Positions 8,688 to 18,060 of a stretch of DNA of 64,000 bases are shown here, one piece after another; position 1 is the first letter of the stretch; each line of letters opens with the position of its first letter. The stretch is taken from contig JAZKGQ010000020.1 in the NCBI GenBank assembly GCA_040385825.1, forward strand, positions 1 through 64,000. The letters run 5' to 3'. Below the pieces are notes generated by a model. The model had not been told where the DNA came from. It did not search any database and worked only from the letters and a program-made list of their open reading frames with translations. This stretch comes from JANNNF01 sp040385825. Its GTDB lineage: Bacteria > Pseudomonadota > Alphaproteobacteria > Rhodobacterales > Rhodobacteraceae. The position numbers were made by a program, and so were the translations under genes.

Positions 8688-9605
8688 ATGTCCTACGTCA
8701 ACAACCTTCGGATGTTCGTGCGTGTCCATGATTTGGGCAGCATGAGTGCGGCAGCGCGGGATCAGCGCACCTCACCTGCCGTGGCATCGGCGCGAATCTC
8801 GGAGCTGGAAAAGCATCTCGGCGTGCGGCTGTTCAACCGCACGACGCGGACCCTGCAACCGACCGAAAATGGCCGCATCTTCTATGACGGAGCGCGCCGC
8901 GTGCTGGAGGCGATCGACGAGGCCGAAGCGGCGGTGATGGATGTGACGCAAAACCCGCGCGGCACCATCTTTGTGGCGGCCCCCTTGGGCATCGGGCGGC
9001 GGTTCATCGCCCCGCATGTGCCCGCCTTCAAGGACCGCTATCCGCAGATCGACGTGCGCCTGCGCCTGTCGGACCGGGGGGTGGATGTGGTGGCCGAAGG
9101 CATCGACGTGGCGTTCCATCTGGGGCTGCTGGAGGACAGCACGCTGAAGGTGCAACTGATCGCCGATTGCGCCCGCGTGCTGTGCGCCGCCCCCGCCTAC
9201 ATCGCGCGGCGCGGCATGCCTGCCGACGGCGCGGCACTGGTCGAGGACCGCCACGATTGCCTGAACCTGCGCTATCCCGGCGCGAAGGAGTTTCAGTGGA
9301 CGTTGCAGACTGTCGAAGGCCCGAGGCGGTATGAAATCACCGGGCCGTTTGAATCGGACGATGGCGATGTGCTGACCGGCTGGGCCCTGGACGGGCGCGG
9401 GGTGGTGCTGAAACCGATGTTCGAGATTGCCGATTACCTGCGCAGCGGGGCCTTGGTGCCCGTCGCCGTGGCCACGCCGCCGCTGCCGACGCAACTGTCG
9501 AGCCTGTGCCAGCATCGGCGGTTGAAAGACCCCAAGGTGCGGTTGTTTACGGAGTATATGGCGGGACGGATCAGGGAGGAGATGCGGCGGGCGGTGGCGG
9601 GGTGA
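8688..9605 (+). CDS. LysR-family transcriptional regulator
   Basis: About 305 residues. The N-terminal winged helix-turn-helix (about 1-60) contains SMSAAARDQRTSPAVASARISELEKHLGVRLFNR, split here by function as scaffold and recognition helix. The substrate-binding domain follows. The ATG at 8688 gives the canonical N-terminus MSYVNNLRMF; an in-frame ATG at 8673 would add five residues. It is divergent from puuD, so a role in urate or purine control is likely, but LysR specificity cannot be read from sequence. Confidence 0.88.
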   Translation: MSYVNNLRMFVRVHDLGSMSAAARDQRTSPAVASARISELEKHLGVRLFNRTTRTLQPTENGRIFYDGARRVLEAIDEAEAAVMDVTQNPRGTIFVAAPLGIGRRFIAPHVPAFKDRYPQIDVRLRLSDRGVDVVAEGIDVAFHLGLLEDSTLKVQLIADCARVLCAAPAYIARRGMPADGAALVEDRHDCLNLRYPGAKEFQWTLQTVEGPRRYEITGPFESDDGDVLTGWALDGRGVVLKPMFEIADYLRSGALVPVAVATPPLPTQLSSLCQHRRLKDPKVRLFTEYMAGRIREEMRRAVAG

Positions 9606-9755
9606 GGGGGGACGGTTGGGACAACTTAGTAGCGATTATAGTCCCAGTATCACCATGCAAATTAAAACTGTACCGCCGCTGGACCTTTCCCACAGGAAAG
9701 TTACCAAGCATGAACAGTTAAGAACATTATATCTATATTTTCAGTAGATATATCG

Positions 9756-10127
9756 TCAACCCAACTCCATTCGGATCACTACGCCATCGGGAAGCAAAAT
9801 GCCGTTGAAAGTGTTATTTGACACAAATGCGCGACTAATACCCTCTACACGCATCATCCGTCCCATCCCCTGCATGGCAGGATTTTTCGAGCTGGACAAT
9901 TCGACGGATCCAACATCTATCCCGAAAATACCGTTAACGGAAATTGCTTCTGCCACAATTCGATAGAACTCCTGTTTGTTAATTTCTTCGTTGGCAGGAA
10001 CTATCCAAAGTCGCCAGTTCCCCGATTCCTGTGAAACAACTAAAATTACTGCCTTTGGCTTTGCTTTTGTATTGTCCAAGAAGCCAGTCAATTTTTGGGC
10101 CTCAGTCACCAGTATGTCTTGATCCAC
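9756..10127 (-). CDS. hypothetical protein, partner of HEPN protein
   Basis: A 123-residue protein of unknown function starting at GTG 10127 with a GGAG ribosome-binding site. No signal peptide, membrane segment or known motif is visible; the pattern suggests a compact alpha/beta fold. It overlaps the end of the upstream HEPN gene by 22 bases, so the two are translationally coupled. Codon use and AT content differ from the flanking chromosomal genes, as expected for acquired DNA. Confidence 0.7.
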   Translation of the reverse strand: MDQDILVTEAQKLTGFLDNTKAKPKAVILVVSQESGNWRLWIVPANEEINKQEFYRIVAEAISVNGIFGIDVGSVELSSSKNPAMQGMGRMMRVEGISRAFVSNNTFNGILLPDGVVIRMELG

Positions 10128-10519
10128 GGTAACACTCCATGTTTTCTGTGAGATATTGCGCCAAGCAAGACAGTTGCTTCAGCAGAAGTAATATCTTTAT
10201 AGCGGGATTCCGGGGACCATTCACAGCAGATTCCCCAGTTTGCTGCAAATATCAGGTCGACCACCTTGCGAGAATCAAACTCAGCCTTTAATCCCGCAAG
10301 CCCAAGCAAGTCACCGATGTTGTGAGTATAAACCTTGTTAATAAGATTCTTGTCTGGGATTGTATCCGCAGATATGAACTTAGCTACGCAGGCTTTTAAC
10401 GCAAGTTCAATCGAGTAACCTGCCAAATAATAAGCGTTTGCCCAGCGCCCATGATTAGCCAAAATTTCAGCAGATTCCAATTTACCATTTGAAATATTTT
10501 GTAAGTCCGTTCTCTTCAT
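10106..10519 (-). CDS. HEPN-domain protein
   Basis: About 137 residues. Residues 16-40 (AEILANHGRWANAYYLAGYSIELALKAC, described as two helices) match the first helices of HEPN domains, which are often RNases of toxin-antitoxin or defence systems. The catalytic R-x4-6-H motif is not present in standard form; only HRKHG is seen near the C-terminus, so activity is doubtful. The start is the ATG at 10519, with a TATAAT-like -10 box about 15-20 bases upstream. It forms a two-gene cassette with the overlapping downstream gene and lies beside the 3' end of tRNA-Glu. Confidence 0.72.
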   Translation of the reverse strand: MKRTDLQNISNGKLESAEILANHGRWANAYYLAGYSIELALKACVAKFISADTIPDKNLINKVYTHNIGDLLGLAGLKAEFDSRKVVDLIFAANWGICCEWSPESRYKDITSAEATVLLGAISHRKHGVLPWIKTYW

Positions 10520-10680
10520 ATACTCGCTGCCTATTATATAGATTGAGTACCATGACGCACAAACTGAGAGCAGTCTATGCAAAACTACGACGCACGGTCG
10601 CACCTATGGAGTTTCAAGATTGCAACAGGGTTATGTGTGCAGTGAAATTTTCGCTGGATAATCGTTAGGTAATGAACAAG

Positions 10681-10755
10681 TGGCAGCCCGTAGGGGAGTC
10701 GAACCCCTCTTACCAGGTTGAAAACCTGGTGTCCTAACCGATAGACGAACGGGCC
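10681..10755 (-). tRNA. tRNA-Glu (anticodon TTC)
   Basis: Read on the minus strand this is a complete cloverleaf of 75 bases ending in an encoded CCA. The anticodon stem ACCAGG/CCTGGT encloses TTTTCAA, giving anticodon TTC. The acceptor stem pairs GGCCCGT with ACGGGCT and the T-loop is TTCGACT. The AT-richer HEPN cassette lies directly beyond its 3' end. Confidence 0.95.
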
Positions 10756-10868
10756 AGCGGAGTGCTGATTAGGGGACCCGCGGCGCGGGTGCAAGGGGGA
10801 AAATCGGGGGGGACGGCAAAATGTGCGGCGGGAGGCGGGCAGAGCCTGCGCCCCCTGCCCTGCCCTCA

Positions 10869-11693
10869 TCAGCCGTCGATGCGTTTGCCCATGATGGCGA
10901 TGGCCTGCTGGTAGACCTTCGCCGCGTTCCATTCCTTGATCACGGCAAAGTTCGGCTCGCCTTCCTGATACCCCGCCCCCGGACGCCAGCCTTTGGCGCG
11001 CAGGAAGTTGGCGGTCGAGGCCAGCGCGTCGGTCTGGTTGTTCAGATCGACCCGCCCGTCGCCGTTGCCGTCGACGCCGTAGGTCAGCGCGTTGCCGGGC
11101 AGGAACTGGGTATGGCCCAGCTCGCCATGCTTGGCCCCGACCGATTGGGGTGTGATCGACCCGGCATCGACCAGCTTCAGCGCGCCGATCAGATGCGGCA
11201 CAAAGAAATCCGACCGGCGGCAGTCATAGGCCAGCGTGGCGATGGCGGACACCACGTTGGTATCGCCCATGAAGCCGCCAAAGCCGGTTTCCATGCCGTG
11301 AATGGCGATCAGCACGCCGGCAGGCACGCCGTACTGCTGTTCCAATGCGGAATAGAGGCCCGCGTTCTTGGCCTTGCGCGACCGCCCTTGCGACACGATT
11401 GTATCGGCCCCGCGCACCGACAGGAACTTGTCGAGACTGTACTTGAAGCTTTTCTGATTGCGGTCCGCACTGATGGTGGCCTTGGAATAGGACGTGCCCG
11501 CCAAAGCGGCCAGACCCCGTTCCCCCACGCCTGCCGCGGCGGCCTCTTGCTGCATGATGGGCTTCCACGCCTCATAATCGCCGCCCGTGTCGCTGCACGG
11601 GGCAGCCAGGGCGGGCGAGGACAGCGCGGCGACGGACAGGGAAAGGCCAAGAGAAAGGCAGAAAAGAAAGGGTTTGCAGGACACGAGGATCAC
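10869..11693 (-). CDS. lytic murein transglycosylase, MltB-like
   Basis: A secreted enzyme that cleaves the glycan strand of peptidoglycan. The 274-residue protein has an N-terminal signal peptide (about residues 1-30, ending SPALA-AP). The SLT_2 domain includes HGMETGFGGFMGD with the catalytic Glu of the MltB family, and GELGHTQFLPGNALTYGVDGN. No C-terminal peptidoglycan-binding domain is present, as in the short periplasmic members. The start is GTG at 11693 with AAAAGGTG just upstream. Confidence 0.9.
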   Translation of the reverse strand: MILVSCKPFLFCLSLGLSLSVAALSSPALAAPCSDTGGDYEAWKPIMQQEAAAAGVGERGLAALAGTSYSKATISADRNQKSFKYSLDKFLSVRGADTIVSQGRSRKAKNAGLYSALEQQYGVPAGVLIAIHGMETGFGGFMGDTNVVSAIATLAYDCRRSDFFVPHLIGALKLVDAGSITPQSVGAKHGELGHTQFLPGNALTYGVDGNGDGRVDLNNQTDALASTANFLRAKGWRPGAGYQEGEPNFAVIKEWNAAKVYQQAIAIMGKRIDG

Positions 11694-12068
11694 CTTTTGA
11701 CAAGTTGCAGGCAGTTTATGCAGAAGCAGGCGGCAATCAAGCGGCAGACGGGATTTGGGTCAAGGTGAAAGTAAAGAAGCCGTGACCCCTGCCGGGACTG
11801 CGCCGCGTCCGGCGGCAGGGCCGAATCTGGCACGCCTGCCGCAAAGATTTCCAGCCGTTAACCCTGCCTGTCCACCCCGGCGAAACAGTGCCCGGCAGAG
11901 GGGCGGATTGTTTCCATATGTGATTCGTTTGCATCGCATGGTCACATTTCCACCCCAAGGCGGCAGATCTGCGCCCCGATTCAACCCTGATTGCGGTATA
12001 GGCCTCGCATCCGAAAGACGCGAAATCACGCCACCTAGATGGCCTCGGACAGAGCAGGAGAAAGATCT
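11694..12068. other. 375-bp divergent intergenic region
   Basis: No gene is supported here. The region separates the leftward transglycosylase from the rightward RTX gene and should carry both promoters. A GGAGAAAG ribosome-binding site lies just before the RTX start at 12069. No clear operator was recognised. Confidence 0.6.
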
Positions 12069-15000
12069 ATGCCGCAATTTGATGGAAGTTTAGCCAGCGA
12101 AACGCTTGCCGGTGGTATTGGTGACGACACCCTGAATGCGTTGGGTGGCAACGACACGCTGTTCGGCCTTGAAGGCCATGATCTTCTGGATGGCGGCGCA
12201 GATACCGATACTGCCGATTATTCCGTTGCGGCAGCGGCAGTTACCGCCAGCATCGCCACCGGGGCGGTCAGCGGCGGGGCGGGCAACGATACGCTGGCGT
12301 CCATCGAATATCTGACCGGATCGGCATTCAACGACAGCCTGACCGGCGATAACCTGGCCAACCTGCTGAATGGTGGCGCGGGGGATGACAGCCTGTCCGG
12401 GGGTCTGGGCGCAGATACCATCGTGGGGGGGCTGGGCGACGACAGCCTGACCGGCGGCGACGGCATCGACATGCTGGATTATTCGGCGGCGGGCGGCAGC
12501 GTGGTGGTGAACCTTGCGGCAGGCACGGCGACCGGGGCTGCGGGCAGCGACAGCCTGTCGACCTTCGAGGCCGTGACCGGCAGCACCAGTGCCGACACCC
12601 TGACCGGCGATACCGGGGCCAACACCCTGCGCGGCGGCGACGGTGACGATCTGCTGATCGGCGGCGCGGGCGCGGACAGCCTTGATGGCGGTGCGGGCAC
12701 CGATACGGTCAGCTATGCCGCAGCGGGGGCGGCAGTTGCCGCAAACTTGACCGCAGGCACCGGCAGCGTGGGCGAGGCTGCGGGCGATGTGTTCACCCTG
12801 GTCGAAAATCTGATCGGGTCGGGGTTCAATGACACGCTGACCGGCAGCGGCGGCAACAACGTGCTGACCGGTGGGGCCGGGTCCGACTCGCTGTTGGGCG
12901 CCCTGGGCGATGACACGCTGATCGGCGGCGCGGGCAATGACATTCTGAACGGGGGCAGCGGCAACGATCTTGTCAGCTATGTCAACGCGACGGGCGGGGT
13001 CATCGTCAACATGGCCTTCAACACGGGGTCGAATGGCGGCGAGGGCGAAGACACCTATATCGGCATCGAGGGCGCGATCGGGTCGTCGTTCAACGACATG
13101 ATCTTCGGGTCCGCATCGGGCAACTGGCTGTATGCGGGGTCGGGCGACGACTCGATCTATGGCGGGTCGGGCAACGATCTGGTGGAAGGCGGCGACGGCA
13201 ACGACCTGCTGGACGGCGGCATCGGCAACGACACCCTGAACGGCGGTTTCGGGGCCGATACGGTTGACTACACGGCCTCGGGCGGGGCGGTGATCGTGAA
13301 CCTGGCCACCGGCATTGCATCGGGCGCCTATGGCGATGACGTGATGTCGGGCATCAACGGCATCTTCGGGTCGAACTTCGACGATCTGCTGACCGGGCGG
13401 ACCGGGGATGAAACCCTGAACGGCGGCCATGGTGCCGACACCATTCTGGGCGCGACCGGCAATGACATCATCGATGGCGGCGAAGGCGACAACGTCCTGA
13501 ACGGCGAAGACGGCGATGATCTGATCAACGCGAGCTTCGGGGCCGACACCATCGACGGCGGTACGGGCAATGACACCATCGGCGCGGGCGACGGCAACAA
13601 CTTTGTCACCGCAGGGGACGGCAATGACAGCGTGACGGGTGGGGCGGGCAATGACAGCCTGTCGGGCAATGCAGGCAATGACACCCTGACAGCAGGCGCG
13701 GGCAACAACCTGCTGGAGGGCGGCGACGGCACCGACAGCCTGACCGCAGGCGACGGCAACGACACACTGTCCGGCGGCACGGGCAGCGACACGCTGATCG
13801 CGGGCAACGGCGACAACGTGCTGATCGGCGGCGCGGGCGCAGATGTGCTGACGGGCGGCACCGGCATCGACATCGTGGATTATTCCGGGTCGGCGTCGCG
13901 GGTGATCGTGCGGCTGGACGGGCAGGCCAACACGCTTGGCGATGCGGCGGGCGATGTGATTACCGGGGTGGAAAACGCCATCGGATCTGCCTTCAATGAC
14001 AGCCTGCGCGGCGATGCCGGCAACAACATTCTGGAAGGCATGGCGGGGAATGACACTCTTGACGGTGGCGGGGGCATCGACACCATTGCCTATGTCAACT
14101 CGAACGCCGGGGTTTCGATCAACCTGCGTGACCGCAGTTTCTCGGGCGGACATGCGCAGGGCGACTATATCGGGCCGAACGACATCGACAACCTGATCGG
14201 GTCGGGCTTCAACGACACGTTGCAGGGCGGTGACGGCAACAACGTGCTGGTGGGTGGGGCTGGCGACGACATCCTGTCGGGTCTGCTGGGGTCTACCACG
14301 GCATCCACTGGCGCGGATACGCTGGTCGGCGGGGCCGGCAACGACACGCTGCGCGTCGACAGCCTGAATGACGTGATCATCGAGCTTGTGGACGAAGGCA
14401 CCGATCTGGTGGAAAGCACCATCACCTGGACTCTGGACGACACCACCGAAAACCTGACGATCATCGGATCGCAGGCCGTGTCGGGCACCGGCAACGCAGG
14501 CGACAACGTGCTGACCGGCAACAGCTTTGCCAATGGTCTGTTCGGTCTGGCGGGCAATGACGCGCTGTCTGGCGGCATCGGCAACGACTCGCTGGATGGC
14601 GGCACCGGCAATGACAGCATGGCAGGCGGCATCGGTAACGATACCTTCGTGGTCGACAGCCTGCTGGACGTGGTGACGGAAGCGACGGGCGAAGGGTTCG
14701 ACACCATCCAGACCGCGCTGACCTATTCGATTGCTGCCAATGCAGGCGTCGAGGGCCTGACCCTGACCGGGACGGCCAATGTCGATGGCACCGGCAACAC
14801 AGGCAACAACGCCCTGACCGGCAACAGCGGCGACAACCTGCTGTCAGGCCAGGACGGCAACGACACCATCATCGGCAACGCGGGCAATGACACGCTGAAC
14901 GGCGGCAGCGGCAATGACTCGATGACCGGCGGCGCGGGCGACGATCTGTATGTGATCGATGCCACAGGCGACCGCGCGGTGGAACTGGTGAACGGCGGCA

Positions 15001-16703
15001 CGGATACGGTCGAAACCGACCTGACCCATGCGCTGGCCGACAACGTCGAAAACCTGACCCTGACCGGCCTTGCCGCCATCAACGGCACCGGCAACATTCT
15101 GGCCAATACCATGACCGGCAACGAGGCTGCGAACCTGCTGCTTGGCGGCACCGGAAACGACAGCCTGAACGGCGGCGGCGGGAATGACACGCTGAACGGC
15201 GAGACGGGCAATGACGCCATGGCCGGCGGGATCGGCAACGACACTTATTTCGTTGACAGCGCCACCGACAGCATCACCGAGCTTCTGGGCGGCGGCATAG
15301 ACACGGTTCTGTCGCAGATCACCGTCAACGGGCTGGCGGACTGGGTGGAAAACCTGACGCTGCAAGGCAACTCGGCGCTGAACGGCAATGGCAACAGTCT
15401 GGCCAACGTGCTGACCGGCAACGGCTTTGCCAATGTGATGCGCGGTCAGGCGGGCAATGACAGCCTGTATGGCGGCCTTGGCGACGACCATCTGGACGGC
15501 GGTGCCGACATTGACGTGCTGGCCGGAGGCGGCGGCAACGACCTTTACACCGTCGACAATCTTGCCGATGTGGTGACCGAACTGGCCGAGGGCGGCACCG
15601 ATACCGTGCGCACCGCCCTGACCTATACGCTTGGGGCGCAGCTTGAAAACCTGACCCTGACCGGCTCTGCCGCGGTTGACGGCACCGGCAACGGTCTGGC
15701 CAACACCCTGACCGGCAACCTGTCGGACAACGCGCTGTCTGGCGGCGGCGGCATCGACACCCTGAACGGCGGCGACGGCAATGACACGCTGGATGGCGGC
15801 AACGGGGTTGACACCTATATCGGCGGGGCGGGCGACGATCTGTTCCTGCTGTCGGCGGCAAGCGAGACCGTCAGCGAGCAGGCCAACGGCGGCTTTGACA
15901 CCGTGCATATCGGCGGGAACTACACGCTGAAAACCAACTTCGAGGCACTGGTGCTGACCGGCACCGCCGCCAATGGCACCGGCAACGCGGGGGCCAACGT
16001 GATCGAAGGCAATGCCTCGGACAACCTGCTGAACGGTGTGGCCGGCAATGACACCCTGATCGGCAACGACGGCGACGACACGTTGCAGGGCGGGTCCGGG
16101 GTTGACCAGATGGAAGGCGGGCTGGGCAATGACAGCTACAACGTCGACTCTGCCGCCGACACGGTGATCGAGCTTGGCGATGAAGGGGTCGATCTGGTGA
16201 TTTCGACCGTCGCGCATACGCTGGCGCTGAACGTCGAGAACCTGACGCTGGCGGGGGCCGCGGCCCTTGGCACCGGCAACGATCTGGGCAACGTGCTGAC
16301 CGGCAACGCGCAGGCCAACACGCTGACGGGCCTGGCGGGCGATGACACGCTGAACGGAGGCGGCGCGGCGGATACGCTGATCGGCGGCGACGGGGCGGAT
16401 CAGTTCCTGTTCACCGCAGCCTCCAGCGGCACCGACACCATCAGCGATTTCAACGCGCTGGACGGTGGCAGCGCGGAAGGCGATCTGCTGGTGTTCCAGG
16501 GCCTGCTGACCGGCAGCTTTGCCTATCTGGGCACTGACGGCTTCACCGGCGCCGGCAACACCGAGGCCCGCGTCCGCGCCGGGTCGACCGAGGTTCTGGT
16601 CGACACCGATGGGGATGGGGTGGTGAACATCCGCTTCAACCTGACCGGGCTGGTGGATCCGCTGACCGAACTGACGGCGGATGACTTCCTGTTCATCGCG
16701 TAA
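12069..16703 (+). CDS. large RTX calcium-binding repeat protein
   Basis: A 1544-residue, very acidic protein built almost wholly of RTX nonapeptides (GGxGxDxLx), which form calcium-filled beta-rolls after export. Two kinds of larger module alternate with them. The first half repeats a V-D-Y-S-x-A-x-G-x-x-V-x-V-N-L unit; the second half repeats, roughly every 90-100 residues, a D-T-V-x-T-x-L-T-Y-T-L...E-N-L-T-L-T-G unit followed by GTGN...NVLTGN. The last ~110 residues (FLFTAASSGTDTISDFN...ADDFLFIA) resemble the type I secretion signal region of serralysin-like proteins. No signal peptide and no enzymatic domain are visible. No HlyB/HlyD/TolC genes are nearby. A surface or matrix adhesin role is inferred. 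Confidence 0.88.
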   Translation: MPQFDGSLASETLAGGIGDDTLNALGGNDTLFGLEGHDLLDGGADTDTADYSVAAAAVTASIATGAVSGGAGNDTLASIEYLTGSAFNDSLTGDNLANLLNGGAGDDSLSGGLGADTIVGGLGDDSLTGGDGIDMLDYSAAGGSVVVNLAAGTATGAAGSDSLSTFEAVTGSTSADTLTGDTGANTLRGGDGDDLLIGGAGADSLDGGAGTDTVSYAAAGAAVAANLTAGTGSVGEAAGDVFTLVENLIGSGFNDTLTGSGGNNVLTGGAGSDSLLGALGDDTLIGGAGNDILNGGSGNDLVSYVNATGGVIVNMAFNTGSNGGEGEDTYIGIEGAIGSSFNDMIFGSASGNWLYAGSGDDSIYGGSGNDLVEGGDGNDLLDGGIGNDTLNGGFGADTVDYTASGGAVIVNLATGIASGAYGDDVMSGINGIFGSNFDDLLTGRTGDETLNGGHGADTILGATGNDIIDGGEGDNVLNGEDGDDLINASFGADTIDGGTGNDTIGAGDGNNFVTAGDGNDSVTGGAGNDSLSGNAGNDTLTAGAGNNLLEGGDGTDSLTAGDGNDTLSGGTGSDTLIAGNGDNVLIGGAGADVLTGGTGIDIVDYSGSASRVIVRLDGQANTLGDAAGDVITGVENAIGSAFNDSLRGDAGNNILEGMAGNDTLDGGGGIDTIAYVNSNAGVSINLRDRSFSGGHAQGDYIGPNDIDNLIGSGFNDTLQGGDGNNVLVGGAGDDILSGLLGSTTASTGADTLVGGAGNDTLRVDSLNDVIIELVDEGTDLVESTITWTLDDTTENLTIIGSQAVSGTGNAGDNVLTGNSFANGLFGLAGNDALSGGIGNDSLDGGTGNDSMAGGIGNDTFVVDSLLDVVTEATGEGFDTIQTALTYSIAANAGVEGLTLTGTANVDGTGNTGNNALTGNSGDNLLSGQDGNDTIIGNAGNDTLNGGSGNDSMTGGAGDDLYVIDATGDRAVELVNGGTDTVETDLTHALADNVENLTLTGLAAINGTGNILANTMTGNEAANLLLGGTGNDSLNGGGGNDTLNGETGNDAMAGGIGNDTYFVDSATDSITELLGGGIDTVLSQITVNGLADWVENLTLQGNSALNGNGNSLANVLTGNGFANVMRGQAGNDSLYGGLGDDHLDGGADIDVLAGGGGNDLYTVDNLADVVTELAEGGTDTVRTALTYTLGAQLENLTLTGSAAVDGTGNGLANTLTGNLSDNALSGGGGIDTLNGGDGNDTLDGGNGVDTYIGGAGDDLFLLSAASETVSEQANGGFDTVHIGGNYTLKTNFEALVLTGTAANGTGNAGANVIEGNASDNLLNGVAGNDTLIGNDGDDTLQGGSGVDQMEGGLGNDSYNVDSAADTVIELGDEGVDLVISTVAHTLALNVENLTLAGAAALGTGNDLGNVLTGNAQANTLTGLAGDDTLNGGGAADTLIGGDGADQFLFTAASSGTDTISDFNALDGGSAEGDLLVFQGLLTGSFAYLGTDGFTGAGNTEARVRAGSTEVLVDTDGDGVVNIRFNLTGLVDPLTELTADDFLFIA

Positions 16704-16722
16704 AGACCTGCAACAGCATGTG

Positions 16723-16754
16723 AAAGGCACGGGCCACAGCGCCCGTGCCTTTTG
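16723..16754 (+). terminator. rho-independent terminator after the RTX gene
   Basis: A 12-bp perfect stem (AAAGGCACGGGC, loop CACAGC, then the complement) ends in TTTTGC about 20 bases after the RTX stop codon. Confidence 0.9.
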
Positions 16755-17046
16755 CATTTGTGGCATGCGGCCCGGACACCCGGTGGCTCTGGCCACAAAG
16801 CCCCCCGCGGTTTTCACGGCGTCGTGATGAAAAGGCAGGAGTATTTCAATCAGCCGGTGAAACTTTCGCAACCAATGCGAGATAATTGCGGCGGCAAATT
16901 GGCAAGGCCGGTTAGCCTTTCATTAAGAAACCCGGATTACACCATAATTTCCACGGTTTCGGCAGGCAGAACGGAACAAGTTCAAGGGTCGGCCCGGCAA
17001 TACCTGCGCCGCCACACTTGAGGGAAACTTGAAACGGATGGGAATT

Positions 17047-17538
17047 ATGAAGAACACGTCCAGACTCTCTGCCGCCGCGATCTTGCTGCTCTGTGCCAGC
17101 ACGCAGGCCGCAGTCTCGGCCACGACCACCACCAACCTGGCCGTCACCGCGACCGTGGTGGATGCCTGCATCGTCACCGCGCCAAGCGCACTGGTTTTTG
17201 GCGACCTCAGCGCGACAGCCGCGTCGAATGAAACCATTCCGGGCAGCATCGTGATCACCTGCACCGCTGCGAAAACCGGCCTGTCGGTCGTACTGGGGGC
17301 AGGCGCCAATTCCGCCAGCGGCCAGCGCCGGATGTCGGATGGCGGGGCGAACCGCGTGCCCTACAACATCTTCACCGATGCCGGGCGCACCAGTTCGGTC
17401 GCGGTTGATGGCACGTTCTATACCGGCAACGTCGCGGCTGCGACTCCTGTTACCCGCTCGGTCTATGGTCAGGTTCCGGCCGGATCGTACAATGTGGGTC
17501 TTTATACGGACACAGTGCTGGTGACGCTTAACTACTGA
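17047..17538 (+). CDS. SCPU-domain major pilin of an archaic chaperone-usher pilus
   Basis: A 163-residue secreted subunit. The signal peptide covers about residues 1-25 (ending QAAVSA). The remainder is one spore-coat-U domain, with paired cysteines near VDACIV and ITCTAA and the C-terminal beta strand GLYTDTVLVTLNY used in strand exchange. The ATG at 17047 is chosen for its signal peptide and GGATGGGAA ribosome-binding site; a TTG at 17029 would add six residues. It heads an operon with chaperone, usher and a second SCPU protein, so it is probably the main shaft subunit. Confidence 0.88.
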   Translation: MKNTSRLSAAAILLLCASTQAAVSATTTTNLAVTATVVDACIVTAPSALVFGDLSATAASNETIPGSIVITCTAAKTGLSVVLGAGANSASGQRRMSDGGANRVPYNIFTDAGRTSSVAVDGTFYTGNVAAATPVTRSVYGQVPAGSYNVGLYTDTVLVTLNY

Positions 17539-17622
17539 TTCTCAACGTCTCTTGTAAAAGGGGCGGAATTGCGCAAGGCTTCTGACCAACGTTATCGAAG
17601 AATAACACCGAGGCAGAGTACG

Positions 17623-18054
17623 ATGTTGAAATCAGCGCTGATTGGCGCCACTGTTGCCCTGTGGGCGGCGGTGGCCTCTACTGGGGTTGCGGCACAAACG
17701 CTGTCGATCTCTCCCACCAAGCTGGAGGTTCCGGCTCCGTCGCTTCAGACCGCCATGGTCGTCAAGGCCTCTGGCAAGGAAACATCCGTCATCCAGTTGC
17801 GGGTGATGGCCTGGAAAGAGGGCACGCCGCCCGACCGGCTGAAGGCCACGCGGGACGTTGTGATCAGCCCCCCCACCACCAAGCTGCGCCCCGGTGAAGA
17901 AGTGACGCTGCGGGTCGTGCGCGTCAAGAAACGCGCCGTGCGCGGGCGCGAATGTTACCGCGTGCTGATCGACCGGCTGCCGGGCGTGCCCAAGGCGGAC
18001 GAGGCTGTGCGTTTGCAGGTCCGCCATTCCGTACCGCTGTGCTTTGCCGGCTGA
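17623..18054 (+). CDS. periplasmic pilus chaperone, N-terminal domain only
   Basis: A PapD-like chaperone caps and folds pilus subunits in the periplasm. A signal peptide (about residues 1-23, ending GVAAQ) is followed by one immunoglobulin-like domain: LSISPTKLEV, VIQLRVMAW, VVISPPTTKLRPGEEVTLRVVR and ECYRVLIDRLP are family features. The protein stops after RHSVPLCFAG, the point where domain 2 normally begins. At 143 residues it is about 100 shorter than usual chaperones. The usher starts six bases after the stop, so no second domain is encoded in another frame. The start ATG 17623 is chosen for the signal peptide. Confidence 0.82.
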   Translation: MLKSALIGATVALWAAVASTGVAAQTLSISPTKLEVPAPSLQTAMVVKASGKETSVIQLRVMAWKEGTPPDRLKATRDVVISPPTTKLRPGEEVTLRVVRVKKRAVRGRECYRVLIDRLPGVPKADEAVRLQVRHSVPLCFAG

Positions 18055-18060
18055 CCGCCG

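Noticed and set aside
9606..9755. Possible repeat of the tRNA-Glu 3' end bounding the HEPN cassette
   Set aside because: No copy of the tRNA-Glu 3' sequence was found at the left edge, so integration at this tRNA is not supported.
12090..14153. 687-codon minus-strand frame opposite the RTX gene
   Set aside because: It is an antisense artefact of the repetitive, GC-rich RTX codons and has only low-complexity sequence.
12069..16703. Regular DNA repeats resembling a CRISPR array
   Set aside because: The repeats are degenerate, in frame, and encode RTX nonapeptides; no spacer structure exists. No CRISPR array was seen elsewhere.
14844..16871. 675-codon minus-strand frame opposite the RTX gene
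   Set aside because: Same reason: periodic antisense of RTX repeats with no recognisable domain.
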